In this document: positions 1-7,067 of the stretch, one piece after another
Numbering within the stretch: the stretch's first letter is position 1
Layout: every line of letters begins with the position of its first letter
Origin: Bryobacterales bacterium
Lineage (GTDB): Bacteria; Acidobacteriota; Terriglobia; Bryobacterales; Bryobacteraceae
Assembly: GCA_003135055.1 (NCBI GenBank)
Contig: PLDF01000464.1
Span: 1-39,323 of the forward strand
DNA: 39,323 bases
Direction of reading: 5' to 3'
The notes under the pieces: generated by a model
Told to the model about the DNA's origin: nothing
Seen by the model: only the letters and a program-made list of their open reading frames with translations
Database searches by the model: none
Position numbers and translations under genes: made by a program

Positions 1-182
1 TGCGTTGCCCTATCCTCCCCCCGGCTCACATTCCATATCGGACGAAACTCACGACATATGAATACTCTATGAACGCTGCACACAGTGTTACCGATCACAA
101 CGGTCAGTTCTGCCACCACTCATCCCGGCGCCACGATCTGCCAGTCTAGCTCTGGACTCGCAAAACATGAAAGACTATAAGC

Positions 183-1466
183 ATGCACTCCACGGCCCAG
201 TGCGATCTCCCCTATGGCAAGGGCCGACTGCAAGTCTCGATCCCAGGCGACCGGCTTGTACCCCGCGAGGCCAATCCCATCGGCGATGAGACGCGCGCTG
301 TAATGGAGGCGCTGGAGAATCCGATCGGGACCGCCCCGCTCCACGACATCGTGCGTCCAGGTGAGCGTGTGGCGATCGTGGTTAACGACATCACGCGCCT
401 GACGCGGACCGACTTGATGCTCCCTCCCATCATCGACACCCTGAACGCGGCTGGAATTCCCGACCGGGATATTTTCATCGTATTCGCGCTCGGCATCCAC
501 CGGCGCCAAACGGATGAGGAGCGCAAGCTAATCGCCGGCGAAGAGACTTACCGCCGCATTCGATGTTTCGATCATATTGCTACCGACGATGCGAGTCTGG
601 TGGAGATTGGCACGACCAGCTTCGGCAACCGCGTGGAGATCAACCGGGAAGTTTGGGAGGCCGACCGCATCATCCTCACCGGCGAGATTATTTACCACCT
701 CATCGCCGGCTACTCGGGCGGGCGGAAGAGTCTGGTGCCAGGCGTCGCCGGTTTCCGCACCACTACTTTTAATCACCGCATGATATTCGACCCGGACTGC
801 CGCTCAGGCAAGCTGGATGGCAACCCCGCGCACGAGGACCTGCTGGAAGGGTGCCGCATGGGCGATCCCGATTTCATCGTGAACGTGGTGCTCAGTCCCG
901 ATGGCAAGCTGATCCGCGTAGTGGCCGGCCATTACGATCTTGCGCACAGGGAAGGATGCCGCACGGTGGACCGCATGCTGCGCGTCGAAGTGGAGGCTCC
1001 TTACGATCTGATTGTCGCTTCGGCGGGCGGTTTTCCATTGGATATCGATCTGCGCCAAGCCCACAAAGGCATGGAAAACGCCTGCCAGGCGCTGCGCCCG
1101 GGAGGCTCCATTCTGTTTTATGCCGAGTGCCCATGCGGCGCCGGCATCGGGTCCTTCGAAGATTACGTGCGCCGCTACCGCGACGATTTCGAAATGCGGG
1201 AGGCGCTGTCGCGCGAATTCGTGGTGGGCGGCCACAAGGCATATTGGGTGGCGCGGCTCGGACGCCTGTATAATGTGCATTTGGTATCGGGTCTCGATCC
1301 GGATTTCGTGCGGCGCTGTCACTTCACTCCGGTCTCTCCGGCCGATCACGAAGCGGCTCTGCGGAATCTGTTGCGGCAGGCCGGAGCGGATGCCCGCGTG
1401 GCGGCGATCCCTTATTCCGGAGTCACACTGCCCGCGGTCCAAATCGCACAGGAGGTCTTATCATGA
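183..1466 (+). CDS. LarA-like nickel-pincer-dependent hydroxyacid racemase/epimerase
   Basis: 427-residue homologue of lactate racemase LarA (DUF2088 superfamily), the usual length for the family. Residues matching the LarA active site are all present: N68-D69 and R72 in NDITR, H106-R107 in GIHRR, H172 and K182 in YHLIAGYSGGRKS, and H198 in FNHRM. In LarA the lysine carries the pyridinium thioacid cofactor and the histidines bind nickel or act in hydride transfer, so the enzyme should be catalytically competent if the cell makes the cofactor. Known LarA homologues act on lactate, malate and other 2-hydroxyacids, including aldonates; the substrate here cannot be read from sequence. No larB, larC or larE cofactor gene lies in the window. 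The stop overlaps the start of the aldehyde dehydrogenase (ATGA), so the two are co-translated and probably act in one catabolic route. No strong ribosome-binding site is visible before the ATG. Confidence 0.9.
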   Translation: MHSTAQCDLPYGKGRLQVSIPGDRLVPREANPIGDETRAVMEALENPIGTAPLHDIVRPGERVAIVVNDITRLTRTDLMLPPIIDTLNAAGIPDRDIFIVFALGIHRRQTDEERKLIAGEETYRRIRCFDHIATDDASLVEIGTTSFGNRVEINREVWEADRIILTGEIIYHLIAGYSGGRKSLVPGVAGFRTTTFNHRMIFDPDCRSGKLDGNPAHEDLLEGCRMGDPDFIVNVVLSPDGKLIRVVAGHYDLAHREGCRTVDRMLRVEVEAPYDLIVASAGGFPLDIDLRQAHKGMENACQALRPGGSILFYAECPCGAGIGSFEDYVRRYRDDFEMREALSREFVVGGHKAYWVARLGRLYNVHLVSGLDPDFVRRCHFTPVSPADHEAALRNLLRQAGADARVAAIPYSGVTLPAVQIAQEVLS

Positions 1467-2908
1467 CGACAACTTCAATGCAATTGCAGCAGCCGTTACA
1501 AAACTATGTAGGCGGGGAATGGGTCGATACGGCGGAGCATGATGTGGTGCGGCTCCCGTATGACGGCACGCCCGTGGGAGAAGTGCCGCGCGCCGGCGCG
1601 GACCTGGTGGAAAGGGCCGTTGCCGCGGCTCGCGAAGGATTCCATGCGATGCGCCAGCTGGCCAATTACGAGCGCGCCGATCTGCTGCTGCGGGTGGCGG
1701 ATCTCATTCGCAGGGATCTGGCCGAGTACACGCAAATCGTCTGCGCGGAAACCGGCAAGCCGATCAAAGAGGCCAAGGTGGAGGTGGAGCGCGCCCTGCA
1801 GACTCTTGTAGCCGCCGCCCACGAGGCCCGGCAGCTTCGCGGAGAAGTGATCCCCATGGAATTCTCGGCAACCGGCAAGGGGCGCATGGCGATGACGGTG
1901 CGCGAGCCCATCGGCGTGATCGCCTGCATTACGCCTTTTAACGTGCCTCTCAATCTGGCGCTGCACAAGGTAGCTCCCGCGCTGGCCGGGGGCAATGCGG
2001 TGATTCACAAACCCGCAACCAAAACACCGCTCAGCGCTTTGCGGCTGGCACGAAGCATGGAAGAGGCGGGCGTGCCGAAGTCCGCCTACAACGTGATCAC
2101 CGGCAGCGGCGCGAAGATCGGAATGGCGCTGGCGGAGCATCCCGGCATTGCCATGCTCACCTTCACCGGGAGCCCGGAAGTGGGCCGCACAATCAAGGCC
2201 CGCGCCGGCTTCAAGAAGGTGACCCTCGAATTGGGAAACAATTCGGCGGTGATTATCGAGCCCGGGTCCGACTTGGGTACGGCGGTATCCCGCACCGTGC
2301 AGGGGGCCTTTGCGCATAGCGGACAGGTCTGCATCTCTGTGCAGAGGGCGTTCGTTCATCGGACGATTGCGGGCGAGTTCGTGGAGCGGATGAAGGCCGC
2401 TACAGAGGCGCTCAAGATCGGTCACCCATACGAGCAGTCGACCGATATTTCTTCCTTAATCGACGAGACGGAAGCCATCCGCATCGAAAAGTGGATCGAA
2501 GAGGCGGTCTCCGGCGGCGCCAAAGTAGCGACCGGCGGCAAGCGCACCCATGCGACCGTCAGCCCGGCTATTCTGACCGATGTGCCGGCCGCATGTCAGA
2601 TCTCATGCCAGGAGGCCTTTGGACCGGTGGTCGCCGTCTATCCCTACGACCATTTGGCGAGCGCCATCGAGCAGGCCAACGCGACGCCTTATGGATTGCA
2701 GGCGGGCATCTTCACCCCGGATATGCAGCGCGCATTCCAGGCGGCGCGCAAGCTGGAAGTGGGCGGAGTGATGATCAACGATATTCCGATGTACCGCGCG
2801 GATCACATGCCGTACGGCGGCGTGAAAGGGAGCGGCATCGGGCGGGAAGGCCCCCGCTATGCCATCGAAGAAATGACGGAAACGAAGCTGATCTGCTGGA
2901 AGGTTTAG
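1463..2908 (+). CDS. NAD(P)-dependent aldehyde dehydrogenase
   Basis: 481-residue aldehyde dehydrogenase superfamily enzyme, complete. Visible landmarks are the oxyanion asparagine N160 in TPFN, cofactor-binding K183 in HKPA, the TFTGS turn at 233-237, general base E256 in LELGNN, and catalytic cysteine C290 in GQVC. The ELGNN and GQVCIS blocks resemble the lactaldehyde / glycolaldehyde / phosphonoacetaldehyde-type dehydrogenases rather than betaine-aldehyde enzymes, but the substrate is not fixed by sequence. The start codon overlaps the stop of the LarA-like gene, with GGAGG ten bases upstream (1451-1455), so translational coupling is likely. A racemase plus aldehyde dehydrogenase fits interconversion and oxidation of a small hydroxy-aldehyde/hydroxyacid pair (inference). 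The last 60 codons have a diverged duplicate at 4544-4726. Confidence 0.93.
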   Translation: MTTTSMQLQQPLQNYVGGEWVDTAEHDVVRLPYDGTPVGEVPRAGADLVERAVAAAREGFHAMRQLANYERADLLLRVADLIRRDLAEYTQIVCAETGKPIKEAKVEVERALQTLVAAAHEARQLRGEVIPMEFSATGKGRMAMTVREPIGVIACITPFNVPLNLALHKVAPALAGGNAVIHKPATKTPLSALRLARSMEEAGVPKSAYNVITGSGAKIGMALAEHPGIAMLTFTGSPEVGRTIKARAGFKKVTLELGNNSAVIIEPGSDLGTAVSRTVQGAFAHSGQVCISVQRAFVHRTIAGEFVERMKAATEALKIGHPYEQSTDISSLIDETEAIRIEKWIEEAVSGGAKVATGGKRTHATVSPAILTDVPAACQISCQEAFGPVVAVYPYDHLASAIEQANATPYGLQAGIFTPDMQRAFQAARKLEVGGVMINDIPMYRADHMPYGGVKGSGIGREGPRYAIEEMTETKLICWKV

Positions 2909-2910
2909 TA

Positions 2911-2940
2911 GGACAGACCATCGCCTTCCTGGCGTGTCAT
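2911..2940. repeat. Degenerate copy of the GGACAGGC dispersed palindrome
   Basis: Directly after the aldehyde dehydrogenase stop the sequence keeps the skeleton GTAGGACAG...CCTGGC.TGTC. It matches the perfect palindrome at 24224-24245 and the copy near 13282-13300. It looks like a worn copy of a dispersed element and not a functional terminator, since no T-run follows. The rest of 2909-3059 shows nothing recognisable. Confidence 0.4.
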
Positions 2941-3059
2941 CTTGTGAGTGGATCTCCGTTCCGCCTGCGCCGGCCCGCGCGCGTTTGTCTCAAGACAATA
3001 GAGCGGCGTGCCCGCCGGTTTTGCAAATTTCGAAAGACACAAGACGCCGGTTCGGCGCC

Positions 3060-4427
3060 TCAGCGCGCATCGGCGGCCAGATGGTAGCGGCGATGGGGAT
3101 CCTGCGGCCCGCTGCCGATTTCCGCTACCAGACCGCGCCCTATCAGCGACACAAGACGCGTTCGGGCAGCGCGTGGAGAGAGTCGGATCCGCTTGGCTAT
3201 CTGGGATGTTGAGAGCCCGCTCCCGGAACTTGCGGCCAATGCGCGAAGGATAGCCTGGTCCCTTTCGTCCTTTGCCGGCGCGTGACGGCGTATGGCGGAG
3301 AGCGTCACTCGAAAATGTGTCCCGATCTCCTCAAATTTTGGGGCGTCCAATCCGCGCTCATGGCAGGCGGCGGTCATTCGTTGGATGCCACTACCCCATT
3401 GCTCGATCAGCTCCAGTTCCTGAAATACTCGACCGATGACGCGGTTGCGGAGTTTGGAGATTCCTTTTTGGATGTCTTCAATGGTGAGGCCGAAGGGGAG
3501 CAGACCGGGGTTTTCAATCTCCAGGCGATCGTCAAATAGGGCGGCGCGGATCGGAGCGCCAGGCTGAGCGTAGTCGGCGTGAACGATCGCGTTCATGATC
3601 GCTTCGCGGACGGCTATGACTGGAAACGTCCAAAGATCGGTTCGCTTCACGGCTCCGATGATCGCTTCGCGAGTCATGTGTTTCCGCAAGAACGTAATCA
3701 CTTCCTCGGCGGCTCCGGGAAGATAAGACCGTACCTCCGTAGAATCCAGTATCCGGCGGCGGTCGCTGCCCGCGAACCGTCCGGCCTGGATCCAGGCATC
3801 CGGGAAATGCTTCAGCCTTGAGGCGCCGAATAGAAGGACTCCGCCGATGGTTGGCGCGATCCGGCCCTGGTAGCCGGTCGTCAACTTGAGGCTCTGCAGC
3901 CCGTGGGGCGTCAGTTTCCGAAAAGGCTTGAAGAACTCGGAAGCAGCTCGGAAGTCGATCGCTTCCGAGTTCAAATCCGGCATAGGCTGCTCGTCGAACG
4001 AGGAGACCCGGTTATAGCGCCGCATCTCCTCGATCAGGAATGAGTCGGCCCGCCGGTTCGTTGAACCCACGCGGACGAAAACACCCTCCGCCGGGCCCAA
4101 TCGATTGAGGTAGTGCGGCCGATTGGGACTCGGGTAGATCTCAACCGCCAATACCTGAGTCTTTCTCCATGGCATCACTTCCATTGAGGGGACCAACTTT
4201 GGAGAAATACTATCGGCAATCAGGTTGGCGAGGCGCTCTTCTTCCGCCAGCACATCGCGGACGCCCTGGACCTTCTTCGTGCCGTCCTCGACTCCAATCA
4301 TGAGGATGCCGCCCGACGTATTGGCGAACGCGACAATTGCTTTCAAAACGCCGTCGGGCGAGGAAAGATCCCGCTTGAACTCCAGCGTCTTGCCTTCGTG
4401 CCGGCTCAGGATGGTAACCAGATCCAC
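3060..4427 (-). CDS. AlbA_2 (Schlafen-type) / RecG-C-like ATP-binding transcriptional regulator
   Basis: 455 residues from a GTG at 4427. The open frame continues upstream to 4553, but that extension is Arg-rich and runs into the duplicated aldehyde-dehydrogenase tail, so the GTG just before the conserved DLVTILSRHEGKTLEFKRDL block is preferred. Domains: an AlbA_2 putative DNA-binding domain at about 5-125 (LEFKRDLS and FANTSGGILMIGVEDG), an HATPase_c_4 region as in 'RecG C-terminal' regulators at about 265-365 (AIMNAIVHADY, RLEIENPG), and a C-terminal winged helix at about 390-450 (STSQIAKRIRLSPRAARTRL). Proteins of this build are common putative regulators, often autoregulatory or near defence loci. 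It points away from the downstream genes and stands alone. Two matching inverted repeats, one in its promoter region and one inside the gene, are described separately. Confidence 0.85.
   Translation of the reverse strand: MDLVTILSRHEGKTLEFKRDLSSPDGVLKAIVAFANTSGGILMIGVEDGTKKVQGVRDVLAEEERLANLIADSISPKLVPSMEVMPWRKTQVLAVEIYPSPNRPHYLNRLGPAEGVFVRVGSTNRRADSFLIEEMRRYNRVSSFDEQPMPDLNSEAIDFRAASEFFKPFRKLTPHGLQSLKLTTGYQGRIAPTIGGVLLFGASRLKHFPDAWIQAGRFAGSDRRRILDSTEVRSYLPGAAEEVITFLRKHMTREAIIGAVKRTDLWTFPVIAVREAIMNAIVHADYAQPGAPIRAALFDDRLEIENPGLLPFGLTIEDIQKGISKLRNRVIGRVFQELELIEQWGSGIQRMTAACHERGLDAPKFEEIGTHFRVTLSAIRRHAPAKDERDQAILRALAASSGSGLSTSQIAKRIRLSPRAARTRLVSLIGRGLVAEIGSGPQDPHRRYHLAADAR
3933..3972. promoter_or_regulatory. 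Intragenic inverted repeat matching the upstream operator-like site
   Basis: Perfect 12-bp arms GAACTCGGAAGC (3933-3944) and GCTTCCGAGTTC (3961-3972) are separated by 16 bases, with an extra half-site CTCGGAAG in the spacer (3947-3954). The same arms occur in the promoter region at 4440-4476. The stretch encodes NSEAIDFRAASEF, part of the regulator, so coding constraint could account for some of the symmetry. Confidence 0.4.
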
Positions 4428-4439
4428 AACTCTGCATTT

Positions 4440-4476
4440 TACTCGGAAGCAGCGACGGGAGTAAAGCTTCCGAGTA
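4440..4476. promoter_or_regulatory. Operator-like inverted repeat upstream of the AlbA_2 regulator
   Basis: Perfect 11-bp arms TACTCGGAAGC (4440-4450) and GCTTCCGAGTA (4466-4476) with a 15-base spacer, ending 12 bases upstream of the GTG start at 4427. Position and symmetry suit an operator for autoregulation by the encoded regulator (inference). The repeat inside the gene at 3933-3972 has the same 10-bp core arms and a similar spacer. Confidence 0.5.
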
Positions 4477-4543
4477 CGTCGCAGAGCCGGGCGTGCGTCC
4501 CGGCCCGCGCCGGGAATGCGGCGAAACGCGAATCGAGGACAAC

Positions 4544-4726
4544 CAACGCGCATTCCAGGCGGCGCGCAAGCTGGAGGCGGGCGGAGCGACGATCGACGAT
4601 AATTCGATGCGCCGCGCGGATCAAATGCCCTGCGGCGGCGCGATGGGGAGCGGCATCGGGCGGGAAGGTCTCCGCTGCACCATCGAAGAAATGAGGGAAA
4701 TGAAGTCGATCTGCTGGAAAGTCTAG
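4544..4726 (+). pseudogene. Remnant duplicate of the aldehyde dehydrogenase C-terminus
   Basis: These 183 bases align without any gap to 2726-2908, the last 60 codons plus stop of the intact aldehyde dehydrogenase; the offset is constant at 1818. By my count 156 of 183 bases and 43 of 60 residues match, including GSGIGREG and the terminal ICWKV. Of the 23 changed codons 17 alter the residue, which suggests relaxed selection. Nothing resembling the rest of the gene precedes it; the upstream DNA is the promoter region of the AlbA_2 regulator. It is either the tail of a lost second copy or a target-end duplication made when the regulator segment arrived. Confidence 0.88.
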
Positions 4727-4728
4727 TC

Positions 4729-4763
4729 CTCGCCGGACCCTATTGTCGATGAGGTCCGGCGAG
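4729..4763 (+). terminator. Hairpin after the aldehyde dehydrogenase remnant
   Basis: Perfect 11-bp stem CTCGCCGGACC / GGTCCGGCGAG with a 13-base loop, starting two bases after the remnant's stop codon. There is no T-run, so it is a terminator-like hairpin rather than a textbook intrinsic terminator. It may be the original end of the duplicated transcription unit. Confidence 0.45.
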
Positions 4764-4920
4764 CTCAAGCAGATCGGCGTAACGCCAACGGCATAGGCTT
4801 GGCTGACGGATCGGCCGCAGGTCGACGGGAGGCCGACAAACCAGCCAAGTGGAATCGTAAACGCGGCGGCGTGACTCGGGACGCGCCGGCGATCGGTAGC
4901 GCCGCCGCTCGGGGGGCGGG

Positions 4921-5531
4921 TCAAGTCCGAGCCGCGGTCACAGACGCTGCTACGTGCGTTGCGTACTCGTCCATGACGGCGCGATTGCGTGACGCATCCC
5001 ATCCGCGGCGTTGTGCACGAGGCACGGTGTCTATCTCCGCGACTATTAGATCGTCGCTCAGCTGTCGCGCAATCCCTTGCCGGAGGCAGACCGTTGTTTG
5101 CGGGTACGAAGAGGGCCGTCGCGCCGTGAGCAGCCATGAGTCTCGCCGGCTCGAAATAGTTGGAGTCGTTGCAAATAACGATGCCAAGCGTCAGCTCTTC
5201 AACCTGGAAGACTGGAACCTTGCGGCCAGCCTCATAGACCGACCGATTGATGGCCGGATACAGCTTGCGATGCAAGCCGGCGACCGACCCTCGCTGAAAG
5301 AGCGCCGCGGAGTTGTAGAGCCGGCCTCCATCCGCCAGTTCTGTGAATCCAACTATTGTCGTGACGGCGTCGCTTGCGAGGGGCGCAAGCGCGGAGTCGA
5401 GCCGGCCGGCGTCCGCGGCGATGGCGAACGACGCCCTCCGCCTCACACCACTCGACTCGCGTCCGTATGAGGCCGAGCGCGTCCATGGAGCCGGCGGCAA
5501 GCAGCGGAGCCTGATAGGCGGCGACCCTCAC
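4921..5531 (-). pseudogene. Decayed nitrilase-superfamily (carbon-nitrogen hydrolase) gene
   Basis: Three pieces in different frames follow the order of a nitrilase-fold amidase. The N-terminal piece (5531 to about 5432) begins GTG, RVAAYQAPLL, preceded by GAGGAAGGA. The middle piece (about 5440-5080) carries the catalytic glutamate in GFTE, lysine in HRKLYP and cysteine in IVICNDSNYF. The C-terminal piece (about 5070-4921) is ARQLSDDLIVAEID through DEYATHVA. Against an intact family member of about 270-290 residues, roughly 20 residues are missing at the first junction and 70-80 at the second, and both junctions shift frame. All three catalytic residues survive, but no continuous protein can be made. 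Multiple lesions exclude a single sequencing error. Confidence 0.85.
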
Positions 5532-5965
5532 AAGATCCTTCCTCGGACAGAGTCGAGTGCAGGGCGTGACTGCGCCAGCAGCGACCATGATGGCACAGGC
5601 CTGGGTAACGTCAGCGTAGCGCGGCCGGGAACACCGTTGGCCTGCCTGCGCCGTACGTCGACAATGACCGGAATGCCGGGCAATGCGGAGGACGCAAGAT
5701 GGCCGGCGCACACGCGGTTCGTGGCTGATGCGGTTGCTACGGCATAACTCCTGTGTGGCCTGGCGCATACTTCATGAGTCACGCGGACGAAACGCCCCGT
5801 CCTCTTGGCAGCTTCGGTGCTGGGGCGTCAGTCCGATAAGCCGGTTACCCGTCCATATGGATCCGATGGGCAGACGCCTCGACGTTCCCCAGGTCCGAAT
5901 GGCGGGCAGTTGTATCGGAAGGCGACTGTTTGCCAAACTGGTTGAACACGCGGAACGGCGAGCCG
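5532..5965. other. Intergenic region with no recognisable gene
   Basis: About 430 bases between the nitrilase remnant and the dioxygenase gene. Reading frames are open here on both strands, as is common in GC-rich DNA, but none gives a recognisable motif or a convincing start. Confidence 0.5.
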
Positions 5966-6703
5966 ATGGCGACTAAGGAGAAGATCATCGAGATTCAAGA
6001 CAAGGGCTTTTGCTTACTCAAAGCACATTTTGCGCGGCCGGCGATCGATGCCTGCCGAGACGCGTTTTGGCCGGTTCTTCTCGCTTATCTCAAGACCCGG
6101 GGCGACGAGTCGAACCGTGGCGCGCATCGCCATTTTCTCCCTATGCCCTTCGAGCCACCCTGCTTTGCCCGGACATTCTTCTTTGACGCTGAGGTGCTGA
6201 GCATCGTGCATGGCGTGATGGACGACAGGGTAGTCGCCGACCAGTGGGGCTGCGATGCGCCGCTCCGAGGCTCAGACTACCAGGGCGTTCACGTCGATTA
6301 CCATCGCCCATTATTTGGCGAAGCTCCCGATCTGGCGCTGCCCGTCCATATGTTGGTCGTCAGCTTTGGCTTAGTCCGGATAGCGCGGGAACATGGCCCT
6401 ATCGAAATTGCACCCGGTACCCACCGGATGCCAAGAAAGGAAGCGCTGCGAGCGGTGGAATCCGCTGAAATAGGAATGCTGCCAGTCCCATTGGAGATCG
6501 GAGACGTACTGATTCGACATCCTTGGGCTTTGCACCGAGGCTCGCCAAATACCACCGACACACCCCGTGCCCTTGTCAGTATCCGCTATGTACGCCGCTG
6601 GTATGTGGACGACAGTCGCGAAGTCAACTCAATTCCCCGCGCCACTTGGGAGTCGCTGACGCCCGGCCAACAGAGTATCATGCGCTTTCCAGTCGGAGAT
6701 TAA
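5966..6703 (+). CDS. Phytanoyl-CoA dioxygenase (PhyH)-like Fe(II)/2-oxoglutarate oxygenase
   Basis: 245 residues from the ATG at 5966 (MATKEKIIEI); the same frame is open from an ATG at 5930, but those 12 residues do not look like the family's N-terminus. The iron facial triad is visible as H109-x-D111 in GVHVDYHRP and distal H190 in WALHRGSPN. R201 in PRALVSIRYVRR is placed to bind 2-oxoglutarate, and the typical GPIEIAPGTHR segment is at 145-154. The fold should be a cupin-like double-stranded beta helix in the cytoplasm, as there is no signal peptide. Family members hydroxylate many small molecules; no substrate can be named. The gene stands alone, with no operon partner on its strand. Confidence 0.85.
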   Translation: MATKEKIIEIQDKGFCLLKAHFARPAIDACRDAFWPVLLAYLKTRGDESNRGAHRHFLPMPFEPPCFARTFFFDAEVLSIVHGVMDDRVVADQWGCDAPLRGSDYQGVHVDYHRPLFGEAPDLALPVHMLVVSFGLVRIAREHGPIEIAPGTHRMPRKEALRAVESAEIGMLPVPLEIGDVLIRHPWALHRGSPNTTDTPRALVSIRYVRRWYVDDSREVNSIPRATWESLTPGQQSIMRFPVGD

Positions 6704-7067
6704 GTCGCCTGACGTAGACGTATCGGCAGCCACAAGAGCGAGAAACGCCCTACCCGCGGATATGGCGCCAGCCGCGGCCGCCAAGCCCGGTTCGGCGATC
6801 AAATTTTTCGACAGATCCGTCCCGGCGACTCAGTGTGCCGGCAACGATGGCTGTTCGCACTACGCAATGTTTTAGGTGAACGGCCTTGAGGCTAGGCTAG
6901 CGCTGTGATCGGGTGGTTTTGTGCTCGTGCCGGAAACACTCGCTTACGGTCGTGGCTCCGATTATAGCCGGCAGAGGCCGCCGGAAACGGAGGATGCGCC
7001 GCGCACCCTGCCGGCGCGCGGGATGCAGCGGTAGGGCCGCATCCCGCAAAGGCACTACTCCGAAAGG
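6704..7067. other. Intergenic region with one dispersed-repeat copy
   Basis: About 360 bases between converging genes. It contains a copy of the ACGGTCGNGGCTC repeat at 6937-6962 (CTTACGGTCGTGGCTCCGAT) and the hairpin listed next. Nothing else is recognised. Confidence 0.5.
7018..7047 (-). terminator. Hairpin downstream of the first TonB receptor
   Basis: Perfect 9-bp arms GCGGGATGC (7018-7026) and GCATCCCGC (7039-7047) around a 12-base loop, about 20 bases past the receptor stop codon on its strand. No U-run follows, so it is only a candidate. Confidence 0.4.

Noticed and set aside
4428..4553. Upstream ATG for the AlbA_2 regulator
   Set aside because: The added 42 residues are Arg-rich, run over the inverted repeat and reach the duplicated dehydrogenase tail; the GTG at 4427 sits directly before the conserved domain.
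5683..5976. 97-codon plus-strand frame ending in RRLFAKLVEHAERRADGD
   Set aside because: Overlaps the dioxygenase start, has no family match, and its composition is not convincing.
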